DNA from: Cytidiella melzeri
Lineage: Eukaryota > Basidiomycota > Agaricomycetes > Polyporales > Irpicaceae
DNA length: 29,414 nucleotides
Direction of reading: 5' to 3'
NCBI GenBank assembly: GCA_022592445.1
Contig: JABYQR010000473.1
Span: forward strand, 1-29,414
In this document: positions 8,974 through 19,492 of the stretch, in pieces
Numbering within the stretch: position 1 is the first letter of the stretch
Layout: each line of letters starts with the position of its first letter
Program-made: the position numbers and the translations under genes
Notes under the pieces: generated by a model
Database searches by the model: none
Seen by the model: the letters and a program-made list of their open reading frames with translations, nothing else
What the model was told of the DNA's origin: nothing

Positions 8974-11296
8974 ACCAATCCACTACTGGCATCCAAGTGA
9001 TAGTATCTGTGTGTTCAGAACAACTAGCACGACCTCAGGCAACCAGCGACAAAAATGAAAAGCACTGATTGTTCGATGCGACCTCAGCCGGATGTGCGCG
9101 CCATTTCGAGATGGTACCATTGTGCCAATGCGGAACTTTCATTCATGCAGTAAGGAACTCACTATTGCCGAGACGAACTTTCCAGCCACAACAACAGAAT
9201 TGTGCGTACACAATACGCAAGTGCTTCTTGGTTGACTCAAAGCTGACCAAGGACTTGTCCATCTCAACTTCTACTGCCATATGGCCCTTGTCGAGCCGTT
9301 GCTGCCAACTCTGATTAACAATTCATCAAGGTGGCTCTGACTTGCTCTACGGTGCGCATGATGCATGCGTATCGGAGGACGGTTGGACGTGCACGCGGTC
9401 AGAGGTTGCTCCTAGTCAGCGCAAGTGATGCAACTCACCCTCCCTCCCGCTCGTGTCAATCGGGAGCTTGTATACAGTAAGCCTACTTCCCAAGGTCACG
9501 TCGTCGAAGCTGAAATAGTCCATCGTCCTATTCCAGACGAGACTTGCATTACCTCAGACAAAACACCACGGCTACTGAGCTTGGTGAGCTGGCGCCACTG
9601 TACTCTTGGCTTGCTAACGAGGTTACACCTCGCCTTATATATAATATAGGCTGACGCTCCTCTGGAGCAAAAGCTGCACAACTGCTATACTGCTTTCAGC
9701 CTCCTTTCGTTGCTGCCCTCGCTTGGTCGTTCTGTCCACTGTGCAATTTAGAGCGGCTCATGAGTTCTCGGATATATCAATACCATCTGACTTTGCACTT
9801 CAAATTCGTAAGCATACGCTAACCTTATTCAAATTCTGAACTAAAAAAACTGAACAGGCTTAGGGGAAAGCCCAAAGACGTCATGACGTTAGAACGTCGA
9901 CCGAAGACGGGCAGCGCAAGTAGGGTGAGTCTTCGAAACTTGAGTATCTCTTCACACGACATCTTCCTGGGACGGAGTATGAATACACCAAGCTTACACA
10001 CTGGCCACAGGGGATCGCAGAGACGGCCACGTTGACCACGACTACGACAGCACACTGCTTTCGCTGGGTTCGTGAGTGATTTGTGTAATCTACAGTCTTT
10101 TCAAGCAATTGAGCATCGATTTACCGTTAGATGATGATCGGATTATGGTGGCAGTGCGCCTGGCGCAGAGAACACATCCAAGAGCCATGCGTCCGAACGC
10201 TTAATTTGTAAAGTATACCTGCCCTGTTGTCATCGCAGCCGGATGCCAGTGCATCGGGTGTTATCGCTTTACTACATCTTCTCTGCACTGTTGTTACTTA
10301 ACGGAAGCAGAGGACAAGGCTACACTGCTTTCAGGCTTGCTGACAACAGCCTCTGGCTGGATATGACGTGTGCTTAGGTTGTTCCCTGGCTATGTCAACC
10401 CGATCGCTACATGTGCCAGTGGGGATATGAGACTTTACTGATAAAACGAAGTCACCATCGTCAATCTGCTGGCGGACATGGAATGTGCACTGCTTTTTGT
10501 CATCATGCGTGTGCGTATTGCCGCTCTTATGCCTACTGCCTACTGACTCTGAAAACATGTTAATAGAGCAGTATATTCGAATCCAGCATCCTTCGTGAAT
10601 GTATGTATGGCTGCTAGGACTACAGACTGGTGTGCGGACGCCACTACGGTATGGCCAGCGCAAGTTGACATGACTCTCACTTCGTCTGATTGAACCCATT
10701 CCAGTCTTGCATGCCACGTAGTGATGCCTTCCCTACACTCCAGTCCCTGGCGCCTGGGACTTTATGTTTATGTTACGCTACAGGAGCTTTATGTCCGCCC
10801 ATCGGTGTCACACCCCTAGGACATCATTCGTCGTTGGCTCATCGATTGTCAGCAGACGTGCGAAACGTAGAAGTTATGGCACAGCATTGCTGAACATTCA
10901 GCTACACCATTGCTAAACTTCCGATACCTCGTCGAGTATGCACTGACGGTATACGTCGCGTGGTTTCTGAACTTTTCCATTTGTAGGTATTCAACCCTTC
11001 TTTCGAGTGGCACTCGAGGTAAATGGCTTGATGACGCAGTCATTTCTTGACACCTCCGATGATGCACTTTGTATCAATCCGTGCTTCACTCTAATGGATT
11101 CCAGAGAGATCACCCTACTATCGAAGTTGCACCAATCCGGTGGACTGCTCGACAGCCATTGCAACCTTCCGTCTTACTCCGCTTCCATCTCCTTATAAGC
11201 TGCTCCTCAGCTTACCCTGGAAGCTCCAAGCTGCGAACTTCCTCAAGTCTTCTCACCTTCGACAACCAGGTTCTTCTCGACTCAACCTTAGCCATA
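8974..11296. other. Intergenic region between LINE and oxidase copy 2
   Basis: About 2.3 kb with no open frame that looks like protein on either strand; the ORFs are short, cysteine- and arginine-rich and mutually overlapping. I found no tRNA, no clear tandem repeat and no second copy of the LINE. Before the LINE landed, this stretch followed the copy 1 gene directly. The last 100 bases are the promoter and leader of oxidase copy 2. Confidence 0.45.
11194..11199 (+). promoter_or_regulatory. TATA-like box of oxidase copy 2
   Basis: TATAAG in ccttataagc, about 100 nt before the ATG at 11297, followed by a C/T-rich leader. Placement suits a core promoter. It does not align obviously with the copy 1 promoter, so the two genes may be regulated differently. 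Confidence 0.35.
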
Positions 11297-12805
11297 ATGC
11301 CAGGACTCGCCTACTCAGCGCCCAAAATCTACCTTTCAAAGCAGAATGGGGAACTCGTTCTCCGTCAGGGTAACAATCCCAACCGCCTCCAACATGCGGA
11401 TCAGCGGGTGCTCATTGTGGGTGGTGGTGTCACCGGACTTACAGTGAGTCGAGCAATGCTACAAGGGACGCAGAGTCTGACTTGGAATATCTTCCTCAGA
11501 ACGCTTGGGCTCTTCTCGACGCCGGATACTCGGTGACTGTGGTGTCCGAGCGGTGGGCGTCATTGCAACACCGCATAACGTCCCAAATCGCAGGCGCGTT
11601 GTACGTATTCAACTGCCCGCCTACCATCGCTCGCAATACATGCTAAATCACTACTTTCAGATGGGAGTGGCCTCCTGCCGTTTGCGGAAGACACACAGAC
11701 CTTGTCTCCTTGCGTCTGTCAAAGAAGTGGTGCCTAACTTCATATCACGCGTTCGACAAACTACGAAAAGTCCTCCCCGCCGATGGTTCCTCAGGACATG
11801 GCGTCCGTATGCGAACTGCGAACTTCTTCTTCGACAGGCCCATAGAGCAGAACGGAGAAGAGTGCGAGAAGATGCTCGAGATAGAAGAAGCTCAGGTGTG
11901 TATCTCTCTCTATTGTGACGACAGGATCTTCATTCTTATTTTCGGTCCCAAACAGATCCGTGGATTTGAGCGTGATGCCGCTCTCGTGGAAAAGCACGCC
12001 ATCAGCAAAGAAGCGGGTGTAATCGACGCTTACAAACACGAGTCCCCAGTCATTGACACGGACGCATACATGATGTGGCTTCAGGATCTCGTGGTGTCGA
12101 AGGGTGCACAGCTCGTCACTCAGCGGATCTCTGGCGATCTGCTTGTACAAGAAGACAAACTCTTGGACACGTTCGACGCACGCTTCATAGTCAATGCTAC
12201 CGGTCTCGGCGGCTTTGAGCTCGCCGCCGACAAGACAGTGTACCCCCTGCGGGGCGCGCTGATCCGGGTGGTGAATGACGGGTCCAAGTTCCCTCGCGTC
12301 ACTGAAGCGCTTGTGGTCGCTCATGACTACGACAAACGCGACGACGACGGTGGAATCGTCTTCATTGTGCCAAGAAATGACGAAACGCTCATTTTGGGTG
12401 GTGAGTATATATAAATTCTCTCGATACCAGGATCAGACGCTGATCGTGAACGATCCAGGGATTGCTCAGCCGAACGAGGGCAAGCTCGACCTTACACTAG
12501 ACAGCCCCGAGATTCGCAGAATGCGCGCACGATGCAACCGCTTTGTGCCTGGCCTCGCAGAGGCGGAGTACGATCCTGTATTCCCTCTCGTTCAAGGACT
12601 TCGACCGGTTCGAGGAGAGAACGTCCGCGTGGAAAGAGAGCTGCGCAGGAAAGAGGATGGCTCACTCAGCCGAGTGATCCACTCCTACGGCCAGGGTGGC
12701 TCAGGGTTCACTCTATCATTTGGATGCGCAGGAGACGTTCTGGCGTTGGTGGAAGAGACTGCCACTGGTGTCCCACCTACCCCGATGAAGTCAGGTCACC
12801 ATTAA
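11297..12805 (+). CDS. FAD-dependent oxidoreductase, D-amino-acid oxidase family (copy 2)
   Basis: Five exons: 11297-11443, 11500-11600, 11661-11895, 11956-12400, 12459-12805, giving 424 aa. Exons 1-4 have exactly the lengths of copy 1 (147, 101, 235, 445 nt) and every intron falls at the same codon and phase, while intron sequences differ: a clear gene duplication. FAD motif IVGGGVTG at residues 40-47; GLRPVRGENVRVERE and HSYGQGGSGFTLSFGCAGD near the C terminus are conserved, as is the GGIVFIVP segment with Phe where the family usually has Tyr. The proteins differ most in the first 35 residues and at the C terminus (this copy ends KSGHH, not a PTS1). Expected reaction is oxidative deamination producing H2O2, with substrate uncertain. 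Donor sites here are better than in copy 1. Confidence 0.87.
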
Positions 12806-13125
12806 AGCCGGCTTCATTTGATTACCCATCAACAACCGAGTTCTGCATTACATTAGACTCATCTCACATTTGTACACTATATACCACAGTCCCGTATTTC
12901 CCATATCGCATTGTAGACTCCTATTGCATGTACATATAGCGCTAATTTATCATCTGTATGTACTTAATATGGATAGAATTTCCTTCGTGGCGTTAGACGC
13001 TTGGGTATCCGTAGTTGACGAAAGTAGGATTCGAATTTCGCACACTGTGTTGTAGTTTAACGACCATCACCTACAGCACACAGGCGAGTTCGGCAGTGCT
13101 CTCATTCTCTCGTATCCCTACCAGG
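12806..13125. other. Spacer between oxidase copy 2 and glutaredoxin gene
   Basis: About 320 bases: an AT-rich 3' UTR after the oxidase stop, then the promoter and leader of the glutaredoxin gene. An open frame runs upstream of the glutaredoxin ATG from 13015, but the residues before the ATG at 13126 do not look like protein, so I treat them as 5' UTR. Confidence 0.4.
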
Positions 13126-13955
13126 ATGGCTGGATCACCGTATAGACGTCGCCGCGTCATCTGGTCGCTGTTACTGTTCACGCTTGGCTCGTTATTCTAC
13201 CTGAGCCCAAGGACGGACTCTTCAACTTTTTTCGGGTCCTGGTCACTACCGTCATACCTCAAAGACATCGGTCTCTCATCTTCTTCCTCTCCTGCCCGTG
13301 TCGTTGCTGACGCGAAAGCAAACGACATTGTTGAAGCAGGAAGACTCCGCGTACAAGAGATCCATGGTTTGATGCACTTCGTCACGGCGTACCCTGAAAG
13401 AAGATTGAACGAAGCAGAGGGAAAGATGAGCGTCGCTGGGCTTGGCGCTGTTCGACTGGATGGTCGCAAGGAGATTGACCTGAGAGTATACTCGCCCGAA
13501 GGCGATGACGATTGGCAGAGACATGTCAAAGTTCTCAGAGATCAACACCCTCTCGTTGTCTTTAGCAAATCGTACTGCCCGTAAGCTACATCATACCTTG
13601 CTCACTACTTGGATTAACTTCAGCTTCTGCAGATATTCAAAGCGGGCCAAAGCTCTACTCCAATTATACGAGCTGTCCCCTCCTCCGACAGTCATCGAGC
13701 TAGATCTTCGCTCTGACGGACAGATCATCCAAACCGTCTTGAGAAGGATTACTGGCCGTGGAACAGTTCCGAATATATTGCTACATGTACGTCTACCTCA
13801 CAGATGGTACGTAAAAAGCGCATGCTGTTAACGTTTCGGAATTACTTCGTAAGGGCGCCTCCATTGGCGGGTCTGACACTATTGAAGACTTGGATCAGGA
13901 AGGAGAATTACGGAAAATACTACGTGAAGCTGGCCTCGATGTTAAGAATAGCTGA
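13126..13955 (+). CDS. Membrane-anchored monothiol-type glutaredoxin (Grx6/7-like)
   Basis: Three exons: 13126-13580, 13633-13786, 13854-13955, giving 236 aa. Residues 1-10 are basic (SPYRRRR) and 11-27 form one hydrophobic span, so the protein is probably a type II membrane protein with its glutaredoxin domain in the secretory lumen, like yeast Grx6 and Grx7. A spacer of about 100 residues follows, then the domain: SYCPYSKRAK with active-site Cys151 and Ser154 in the second position (CPYS, monothiol-type), the cis-Pro motif TVPNIL, and the glutathione-binding motif GGSDTIEDL near the C terminus. Intron 1 splits the Pro codon of the CPYS site. Glutaredoxins of this class reduce glutathionylated proteins or bind an Fe-S cluster. 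The last acceptor is preceded by cgtaag, which is weak. Domain assignment is firm; location is inferred. Confidence 0.85.
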
Positions 13956-14315
13956 ATGATGACTACAGAGAACCTTGAATGTACTATACTGGCTTGTGAG
14001 GACTTCTGTCCGTACTTATGCAAAATGCGAGTCATTCCGTGTGACGCGCTTATGGTATATCTCCGGTCGAGTCATCAACTCACTGCTGCAATTTCGTCTA
14101 CGCGCACGTCGATGTTTGTCTAGAGACGTTATCATATCATGGATTTACAAGGCTGATATACTAGGGGACTGTTCGACATACTCGAATTTCGGTTCAGATC
14201 CACACGGTATCAATTCTCGACTTTTGCTACTGGAAAATGACAGAGTCAAGCTCTAAGATCTGACCTTTCATCCCACGCTACGCGAGCACATACTTCGAGC
14301 AAGTCATTACACATT
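13956..14315. other. Downstream region of glutaredoxin gene, no gene seen
   Basis: About 360 bases with no credible coding frame or RNA fold that I can see; probably the glutaredoxin 3' UTR and spacer. Confidence 0.4.
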
Positions 14316-14834
14316 GTGACCTATGGTCTCAGCCAAATCACCCACCTCACTCGGAACACTTCGCACGAGCCCCGCACACCCACAGTGGGAAGGCACCATT
14401 TTGAGGCGCCTCCGATGGAGATGATCCTCGCAGATAACTCTCCGCGAGCTTACTTGAGAGCAAAGATCGAGTTTGCGCGTGCATTTCCAGCGCACGTACT
14501 TCACCTCAAACGCCGTTGGCTTGCTGCTACGGTACTGCCAAGAGCTCCAGAATGCACACCCTTTGCTGGATCTGGGGTGACGACGCGTTATGCGGTGATA
14601 GGAAATGGACGAAGCAATTGTCAACGTAGTGGAGAGGATGGGCTTCAACCGAGAAAGAATCACGATGTGGCACGAGGTGGTATAGAAAAGGGATTAAGAG
14701 GGCCGGAACCGAGAGAGGCAGATATGTTGGAGGATTGTTTGAGCTCGAATTCGGAGATGGTTTCTTACATTCTGTGCGAATGTACGGGAGGACGGAGAGA
14801 AGCGGTTCAGAAGCTTCTGGAGAAGAGGGCGTGA
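14316..14834 (+). other. Coding-like region, gene model unresolved
   Basis: One frame is open for 172 codons and ends in a helical-looking segment (SSNSEMVSYILCECTGG, then REAVQKLLEKRA before the stop at 14834). A second frame inside it contains LLLRYCQELQNAHPLLDLG (about 14516-14575) and MDEAIVNVVERMGFNRERI (from about 14606), which also look like real protein. I could not join these pieces with good splice sites, and I recognise no family. It may be a spliced gene with poor splice signals, a decayed gene, or chance. The reverse strand (14527-14988) is also open but its translation is low in character. Confidence 0.25.
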
Positions 14835-15053
14835 CCAATCCACTAGGCATTGACTCTGTGTCTTCGGGATGGAAAGTAATGCATGCCATAGCCTGTATTT
14901 CGAACAGAGGTAGATTTATGGTATATGGAGGTTTGTCTTTGTAAAGGTACATTAGGGTATCTAGGTGCAAGCAAGGGCCATCAACCACTACAAGCTACAA
15001 CGCAGGGAAGGAATACCTGATATCTAGTAGCCTACACAGCACCGATAAGTCGC

Positions 15054-16316
15054 TCACAACTCCATCCGTACGTCTTCAACGATGATATCTGCAGGGCGGA
15101 GCCTTCGTCTTGAATTGTCCCACTTGCGCAAATACTCTGCACATCGCTCGCCAAAGACGACGAGCCCATCTAGGAAGCCTTTCGGAATCATGTCCTTCCT
15201 CTGCTCCCAAGGCTTGATGTCAACGTGGTCGCACCGATCCAAGCATACGAGGATCATACCAAAGCCGTACGCATCCGCAAGGAGCGCGTCCTGGCACTCT
15301 CCTCGCAGAACCTCAGGTGCACTAAACGGTCGTGTTCCTGGATGGATCTGCTCGACTCTGCGAGAAGGTTTAGGTGGCGGAGGTGGGAGAGTTGGTGTGA
15401 GCGGTAAGTTCGCTCCAAAGCGCGATGCGCCACGCCACTGTGCTGTCGGGGGAGGAGGGGGTGGCTCAGTCAGGTCGTCATGAGGTGAAGCGTAGGTTGA
15501 TTCTGCAGAGACAGATCGTCCAAAGTCGAGGAGCTTGATCGTGTTGGACGAGTTTGTGACTTGTATGTTGAGTAGGGAGAGATCACCGTGGCTCAGGCCA
15601 AATGAGTGCAGGTGCGTAAGGCCGTCCAGCAGCTGGTTATGAAAGTCAATCTTTTGTGCCCGGGTCATCATCTCGGGTTCTTTCGAGATAACGTCCCACA
15701 GCGTGCGGCCGACGATGTATTCCAGTACCATGCCGACGTTCTCCAAGGAGCCCAGGAATGCTGCGATGTTTCTGTGGCGAGTGACGGTGGTATACACGCG
15801 TAGCTCTGCCATGAACTGGGTGGTCACATCGTGTGCGTTGGACTGCATCTCGTCATTGATCTCCATCTGTATAACATTGGGCTTCTTCACAACGCACTGA
15901 AAGACTTCAGATGCTGATCCTGTGGCGAATGGCGCCAGATTTTGCGTAGGGTCTGGAGGAGCGGCATAAGATGTTGGGGTGGGAAATGAGAATAGGGATG
16001 CCGGGTTTGTCGGCGGTCGGTATATTGGCGAGGATGCATGAGGGGTGCTCGTGTAAGTCCTAGTTGTAGAGCGATGAGGGAAAGGAGGGCGGGGCTGGTG
16101 TGATTCATTGACGACGGTCTGCTGCGTTTGGTACGGGTTTTGTTGCAATTGCGGTGGTTCGGCTTGCTCTTCATCGTCTAACTCGACTATGAAGACATCT
16201 CACCTGAATGACCATCAGGCGTAGCACTGCGACCATTACCACGTACCCATCCACCAGTTCTTCTTCGATGTGAGTGTGACGCGTTTGACGTGCATCGTGC
16301 TCGAATTGTGCGCCAT
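15054..16316 (-). CDS. Protein kinase-like protein with proline-rich insert
   Basis: Two exons on the minus strand: 16316-16247 and 16186-15054, giving 400 aa; the 60-nt intron (GTACGT..ATAG) joins the frames exactly. ATG at 16316 is the first Met after an in-frame stop. After a Pro/Ser/Thr-rich N terminus come a glycine-loop remnant (FATGSASEVFQC), a candidate Lys in CVVKKPNVI, a helix-C Glu (MAELRVYTT), hinge GMVLEYIVGRTL, catalytic loop SHGDLSLLNIQV (HGD instead of HRD, with Asp and Asn kept), LLDFGRS, SAPEVLRGE and DAYGFGMILVCL. Between DFG and APE lies an insert with runs of prolines. It is probably an active but atypical Ser/Thr kinase of the expanded mushroom kinase sets; substrate unknown. 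It diverges from TAF12 across a spacer of about 285 bases. Confidence 0.7.
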
Positions 16317-16420
16317 AATGAGGGATAGAAAGCCACTGGCGGCACTCTTGAGGTTGTACGCAGCGAAGAGAGATATTCCAGGGATGTCGGGCTTGTTCAG
16401 GTTTCAGATCTACACAAAAA

Positions 16421-16490
16421 TGAGTCGGCCCAGGCTCGAACTGAGGCCTGAGCAGTGAGCAGATGCGATAACCAACTACGCCACCGACCC
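16421..16490 (-). tRNA. tRNA-like gene, probably a tRNA pseudogene
   Basis: On the minus strand a 7-bp acceptor stem (GGGTCGG with CCGACTC, one G-T) encloses a perfect A box (TGGCGTAGTTGG), a T arm with loop TTCGAGC and a 5-bp stem (CTCAG/CTGGG), and a discriminator A followed at once by TTTTT, a Pol III terminator. The middle is defective: only about 18 nt lie between D and T arms where a tRNA needs about 22. The anticodon stem pairs poorly, and the variable loop would be a single base. I cannot name an anticodon. It lies between the divergent kinase and TAF12 genes, and its A and B boxes could still bind TFIIIC. Confidence 0.6.
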
Positions 16491-16601
16491 GTGGCTACTA
16501 GCCGGCGGGTCACGTGGAAACCTGCCTAAAACGGTCTAGTCGAGCAGCAGGGTACAATGGCCCTTTGTTCACCAACGCTTTATAATTCGTGAATCGTGAG
16601 C

Positions 16602-17837
16602 ATGGCTTCAGCATCCACTTCCCAACCACAACCATCAGCTGTCGCTGCCAGCAGTAAACCCAGCTCGACCAATATCATTCAAGCCCTCGGTCAAGTTTTC
16701 AAAATGCAGACCGGCGACGACATCCCTGGAGAGAGGATCGCACAGCTGCTATTGCAGAACATGAACCACCTCGGCGAACTCGCAAAGCAAGGGAAGTTGA
16801 ATCAGCACCAGATTATGCAGGTACGGTGCATGATGTACCTCAGCGATGCTGCCTCATTCAATGGTCGTGCCACTCGTCCGGTTACTATCACAGTTGAAGG
16901 AATACGCAGATAGACACAAAGCCGCCCAGGTATGTCTTAGTCTGTCCCTTTATTTCGTGCCTGCACAAGACGCGTGTCCGTGGCCCTTTAAACTAACTCG
17001 GGCATACCAAGGCTCCTGTGCTACCGTTCCTCTCCTCTAATCCAACCAATGTGGACACCACATATCCCATTAGCCAGAACCCGCCTACACCAGCTGCAGA
17101 ACCAACGCCTTCCGCTTGGCCAGCTTCACAGCAGGGAAGGCCGACGTTGACAGGAGGGAATGCAGGCGGACGAGTAGCCGGTCAGTCTCGATGCTACCCA
17201 CACTATTTAAAATACAGGCGACACTGACTTCCGTGCTCTCATGAGCAGCTACACCTTCCCAGATTACAAGAAATGCCGACGACTCCGCACCGTATACGTT
17301 TGAAGAAACGCGGGCGCGAAGAAAGAACTCTGTCGCGGATCAAAGTATGCGACGGTCAATCCAAGACCTTGTGGCGAGCATAGACCCCAACGTGAGAATC
17401 GAGCCCGAGGTCGAAGATGTAAGCGTGGTTGGCATGCACAGTTTCTATCAGGTCGTTTCTCAGCTATGGTAATCTACAGTTGCTTCTCGATATCGCGGAC
17501 GAGTTCATCGACTCGGTCACAAACTTTTCTTGCCGGCTCGCCAAGCATAGAGGAGGCGATACACTCGAAGTACGAGATCTCCAACTACACCTCGGTATGT
17601 TCGTTCTTGATGACACTATCTGGAATCTCACGCTCGTCTTAAGAACGTAACCACAATTTACGCATACCAGGGTTCGCCTCAGACGAGACACGCATTTCCA
17701 TGTCCCAAGCAGGCATCACGCCCGCCACGCATGGCGTGGGCAGCTCGAAAAAGGGTGCTCAGAACAACACGGTTACTCCGCGAAGTACACGGCTTGCGCA
17801 AGTTCAGCAAGCGAAACGCGAAGCCAAGCTACTATGA
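16602..17837 (+). CDS. TAF12: TFIID/SAGA subunit TAF12 (histone-fold)
   Basis: Six exons: 16602-16820, 16894-16929, 17012-17180, 17249-17418, 17480-17594, 17644-17837, giving 300 aa; all phases agree. The C-terminal half carries the TAF12 histone fold at about residues 176-247: RRSIQDLVASIDPNVRIEPE, then LLLDIADEFIDSVTNFSCRL, AKHRGGDTLEVRDLQLHLE and RNHNLRIPGF. TAF12 pairs with TAF4 in TFIID and with Ada1 in SAGA, in the nucleus. The N terminus has a short conserved-looking segment (IIQALGQVFKMQTGDDIPGE) and a Pro/Ala/Ser-rich linker. The intron at 17181 can end at 17245 or 17248 (gagcag), changing one alanine. The last intron cuts through the histone fold between HLE and RNHN. Start is the first ATG, at 16602. 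It is transcribed divergently from the kinase gene. Confidence 0.9.
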
Positions 17838-18349
17838 AATCTCATGTCTGTCTCTCGTTTGTTCTCTCTGTCCATCCGTCGCTGTCGTATCCAAATTACT
17901 CTCGTGTTATCCTGAGGCTCAGGTGTCATATAATTAGCATCAATCGCATGTTTATCGTTCATTCACCGGTTTGCTCCCATACGGTTCAACATGTAGCTGA
18001 GTGACACGCATTTCAGATCACAGTGCTGACTACCGCACATAGTAGACTGGGATACTAAACGAGTGAAAGATACAGGCTACCAATGCGAACATACAACTAT
18101 TCAGTTACGTCCATATTACTTAGTTTGTACTAATAGGATGTAGAAAAGATAGTGAAAGAAAGAGTTCGAGCGAGTCAAGCGGCCATTGAATTCAATCCAA
18201 CGGCTCAAAACTCTCAACGGCCAGGACTGCATACCTATTCGCACATGCTGCCCTCTCACGCCTCCGCTGCGCTGCCTCTGCCCCTCTTTTAGCCTTCTGC
18301 TCCTTCAAGACTTGCTTAAGATGCCTAGATTAGTGTCTTTCGCGTCTCT
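17838..18349. other. Convergent 3' spacer of TAF12 and membrane-protein gene
   Basis: About 510 bases between convergent stops. It should contain both 3' UTRs. I see no RNA gene or repeat in it. Confidence 0.4.
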
Positions 18350-19164
18350 CTACGTGCATGTTGAGTACCGTAGAGCACTGAATGGACAGGTGACCGGCGT
18401 CTTTGGCTTGGACACCGTCACAGGAGTCTGTACATCTGCAAGAGCCCTTGAGATACACTTCTCACCGTGCGAGCGCAGCCCGAATACATGTGGACCCACA
18501 GGTGTGTGAATAGCTTGTGTATCCGCCGCTTCAGCGCAAATACTTGCAGTAGGATCAGCATCGGGCACAGAGCGTGGGCTCGGGAGATTCGGGGAGTCTT
18601 CCTTCGCGAAACGAGAAACTAGTAACGCCATTCTTGCGATCATGGACCCGATTGAGACAACTGCGAACGCGAAAAGGGGGAGCTCGTGCCCGACCAAGGT
18701 CCACACCTTCGCAGGACGCCGTCTGTTTTGTTTATGACTGTCGTGAGAACGCGAGTTTATCTGAGGCTATGTGATTCCAGTCGGTGTACTCACAGTAATT
18801 CCTGTCTGTCAAAGGTCTTCTCGTCGTCGACACAATCGACCGGTACGAGCGCAGCTGTTTTGGGAACAGGGTGCAAGGCAGTGGCGGGCTCAACCTGTTG
18901 GTGTGCTCGCAACGCGTATTCCCGGCTTGCTGTGGCGACCATCGTCCCTAGTCAGATCGCTGTGCGCTGGTACGATCCAACCTCCTCGCTCGTTGGTCCG
19001 TCGTGGTCACCGTCCGCGGGGAGGGTAAAGTTGACTAGCATGGGCCCCTGGTCTGGTGCGGCGCAGATAGTAGCGCGGATCCGCTCACCTGCGCTCAGGC
19101 TGAGGCTGCCGTGGGTGTGTTGGCGAAGGATGATAGTGCTTGTAAAATAGGCTGGGAAGGACAT
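18350..19164 (-). CDS. Hypothetical single-span membrane protein
   Basis: Best model, minus strand: 19164-19011, 18929-18794, 18722-18350, giving 220 aa with consistent phases. The intron 18793-18723 is well supported (GTGAGT..AACAG, phase 2); the first intron (19010-18930, GTGACC..CACAG) is less certain. The N-terminal part starts MSFPAYFTSTIILRQH and looks globular. The middle contains EKTFDRQELLRRPAKVW, then a hydrophobic span (ELPLFAFAVVSIGSM, through ARMALLVS), then a Pro/Ser-rich acidic tail. I recognise no family. Upstream, 19406-19328 looks like another coding exon (starts MRARFSLRD, good GTAAGT donor at 19327), but its phase does not join the ATG frame, so it may be a spliced leader or upstream ORF. 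The C-terminal 40 residues look less like protein, so a further intron is possible. Confidence 0.4.
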
Positions 19165-19492
19165 GACAAGGAGCTAGGCGCATAAGTTGAGTATAGGTAT
19201 GCTGGAAATTCCGGAGGGTGCGCGGGGGGTATGCGTCGTTAGTGTAGAGAGGAGAGTTGGTTGGTTTGACTTTTTTGCGCGTCGTGTGAAGGGATGTGTG
19301 CTTCGAAATGTGAACTGCGTGACTTACCTGTTTTGGCTGTGTCTGGCGAAGTCTGCTCCTTCTTGGGATCGAGGGAAGTGTCGCGGAGTGAGAATCTGGC
19401 TCTCATTGCTCGTTGGAAGACAATAAAAACTGCGTTATGTTGGTACTAGCAGCTATATTACAGTGCAGTAGATTGGAGAACGAGACAAAACA
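19165..19492. other. Promoter and leader region of membrane-protein gene
   Basis: Contains the possible minus-strand leader exon 19406-19328 followed by a GTAAGT donor and, in the putative intron, an ACTAAC branch-like site and TTTCCAG. Between 19407 and 19492 lie the promoter of this gene and the 3' UTR end of the Ohr gene. Nothing else is visible. Confidence 0.35.

Noticed and set aside
9880..10720. Minus-strand frames of 75-128 codons between the LINE and oxidase copy 2
   Set aside because: Cys/Arg/Ser-rich with no motif or splice support; likely chance.
13015..13125. N-terminal extension of the glutaredoxin to 13015
   Set aside because: The added residues look like translated UTR, and the ATG at 13126 gives a normal basic-then-hydrophobic signal anchor.
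16137..16148. Start of the kinase at 16148
   Set aside because: The codon there is TTG; the frame continues upstream and joins an ATG exon at 16316 through a good 60-nt intron.
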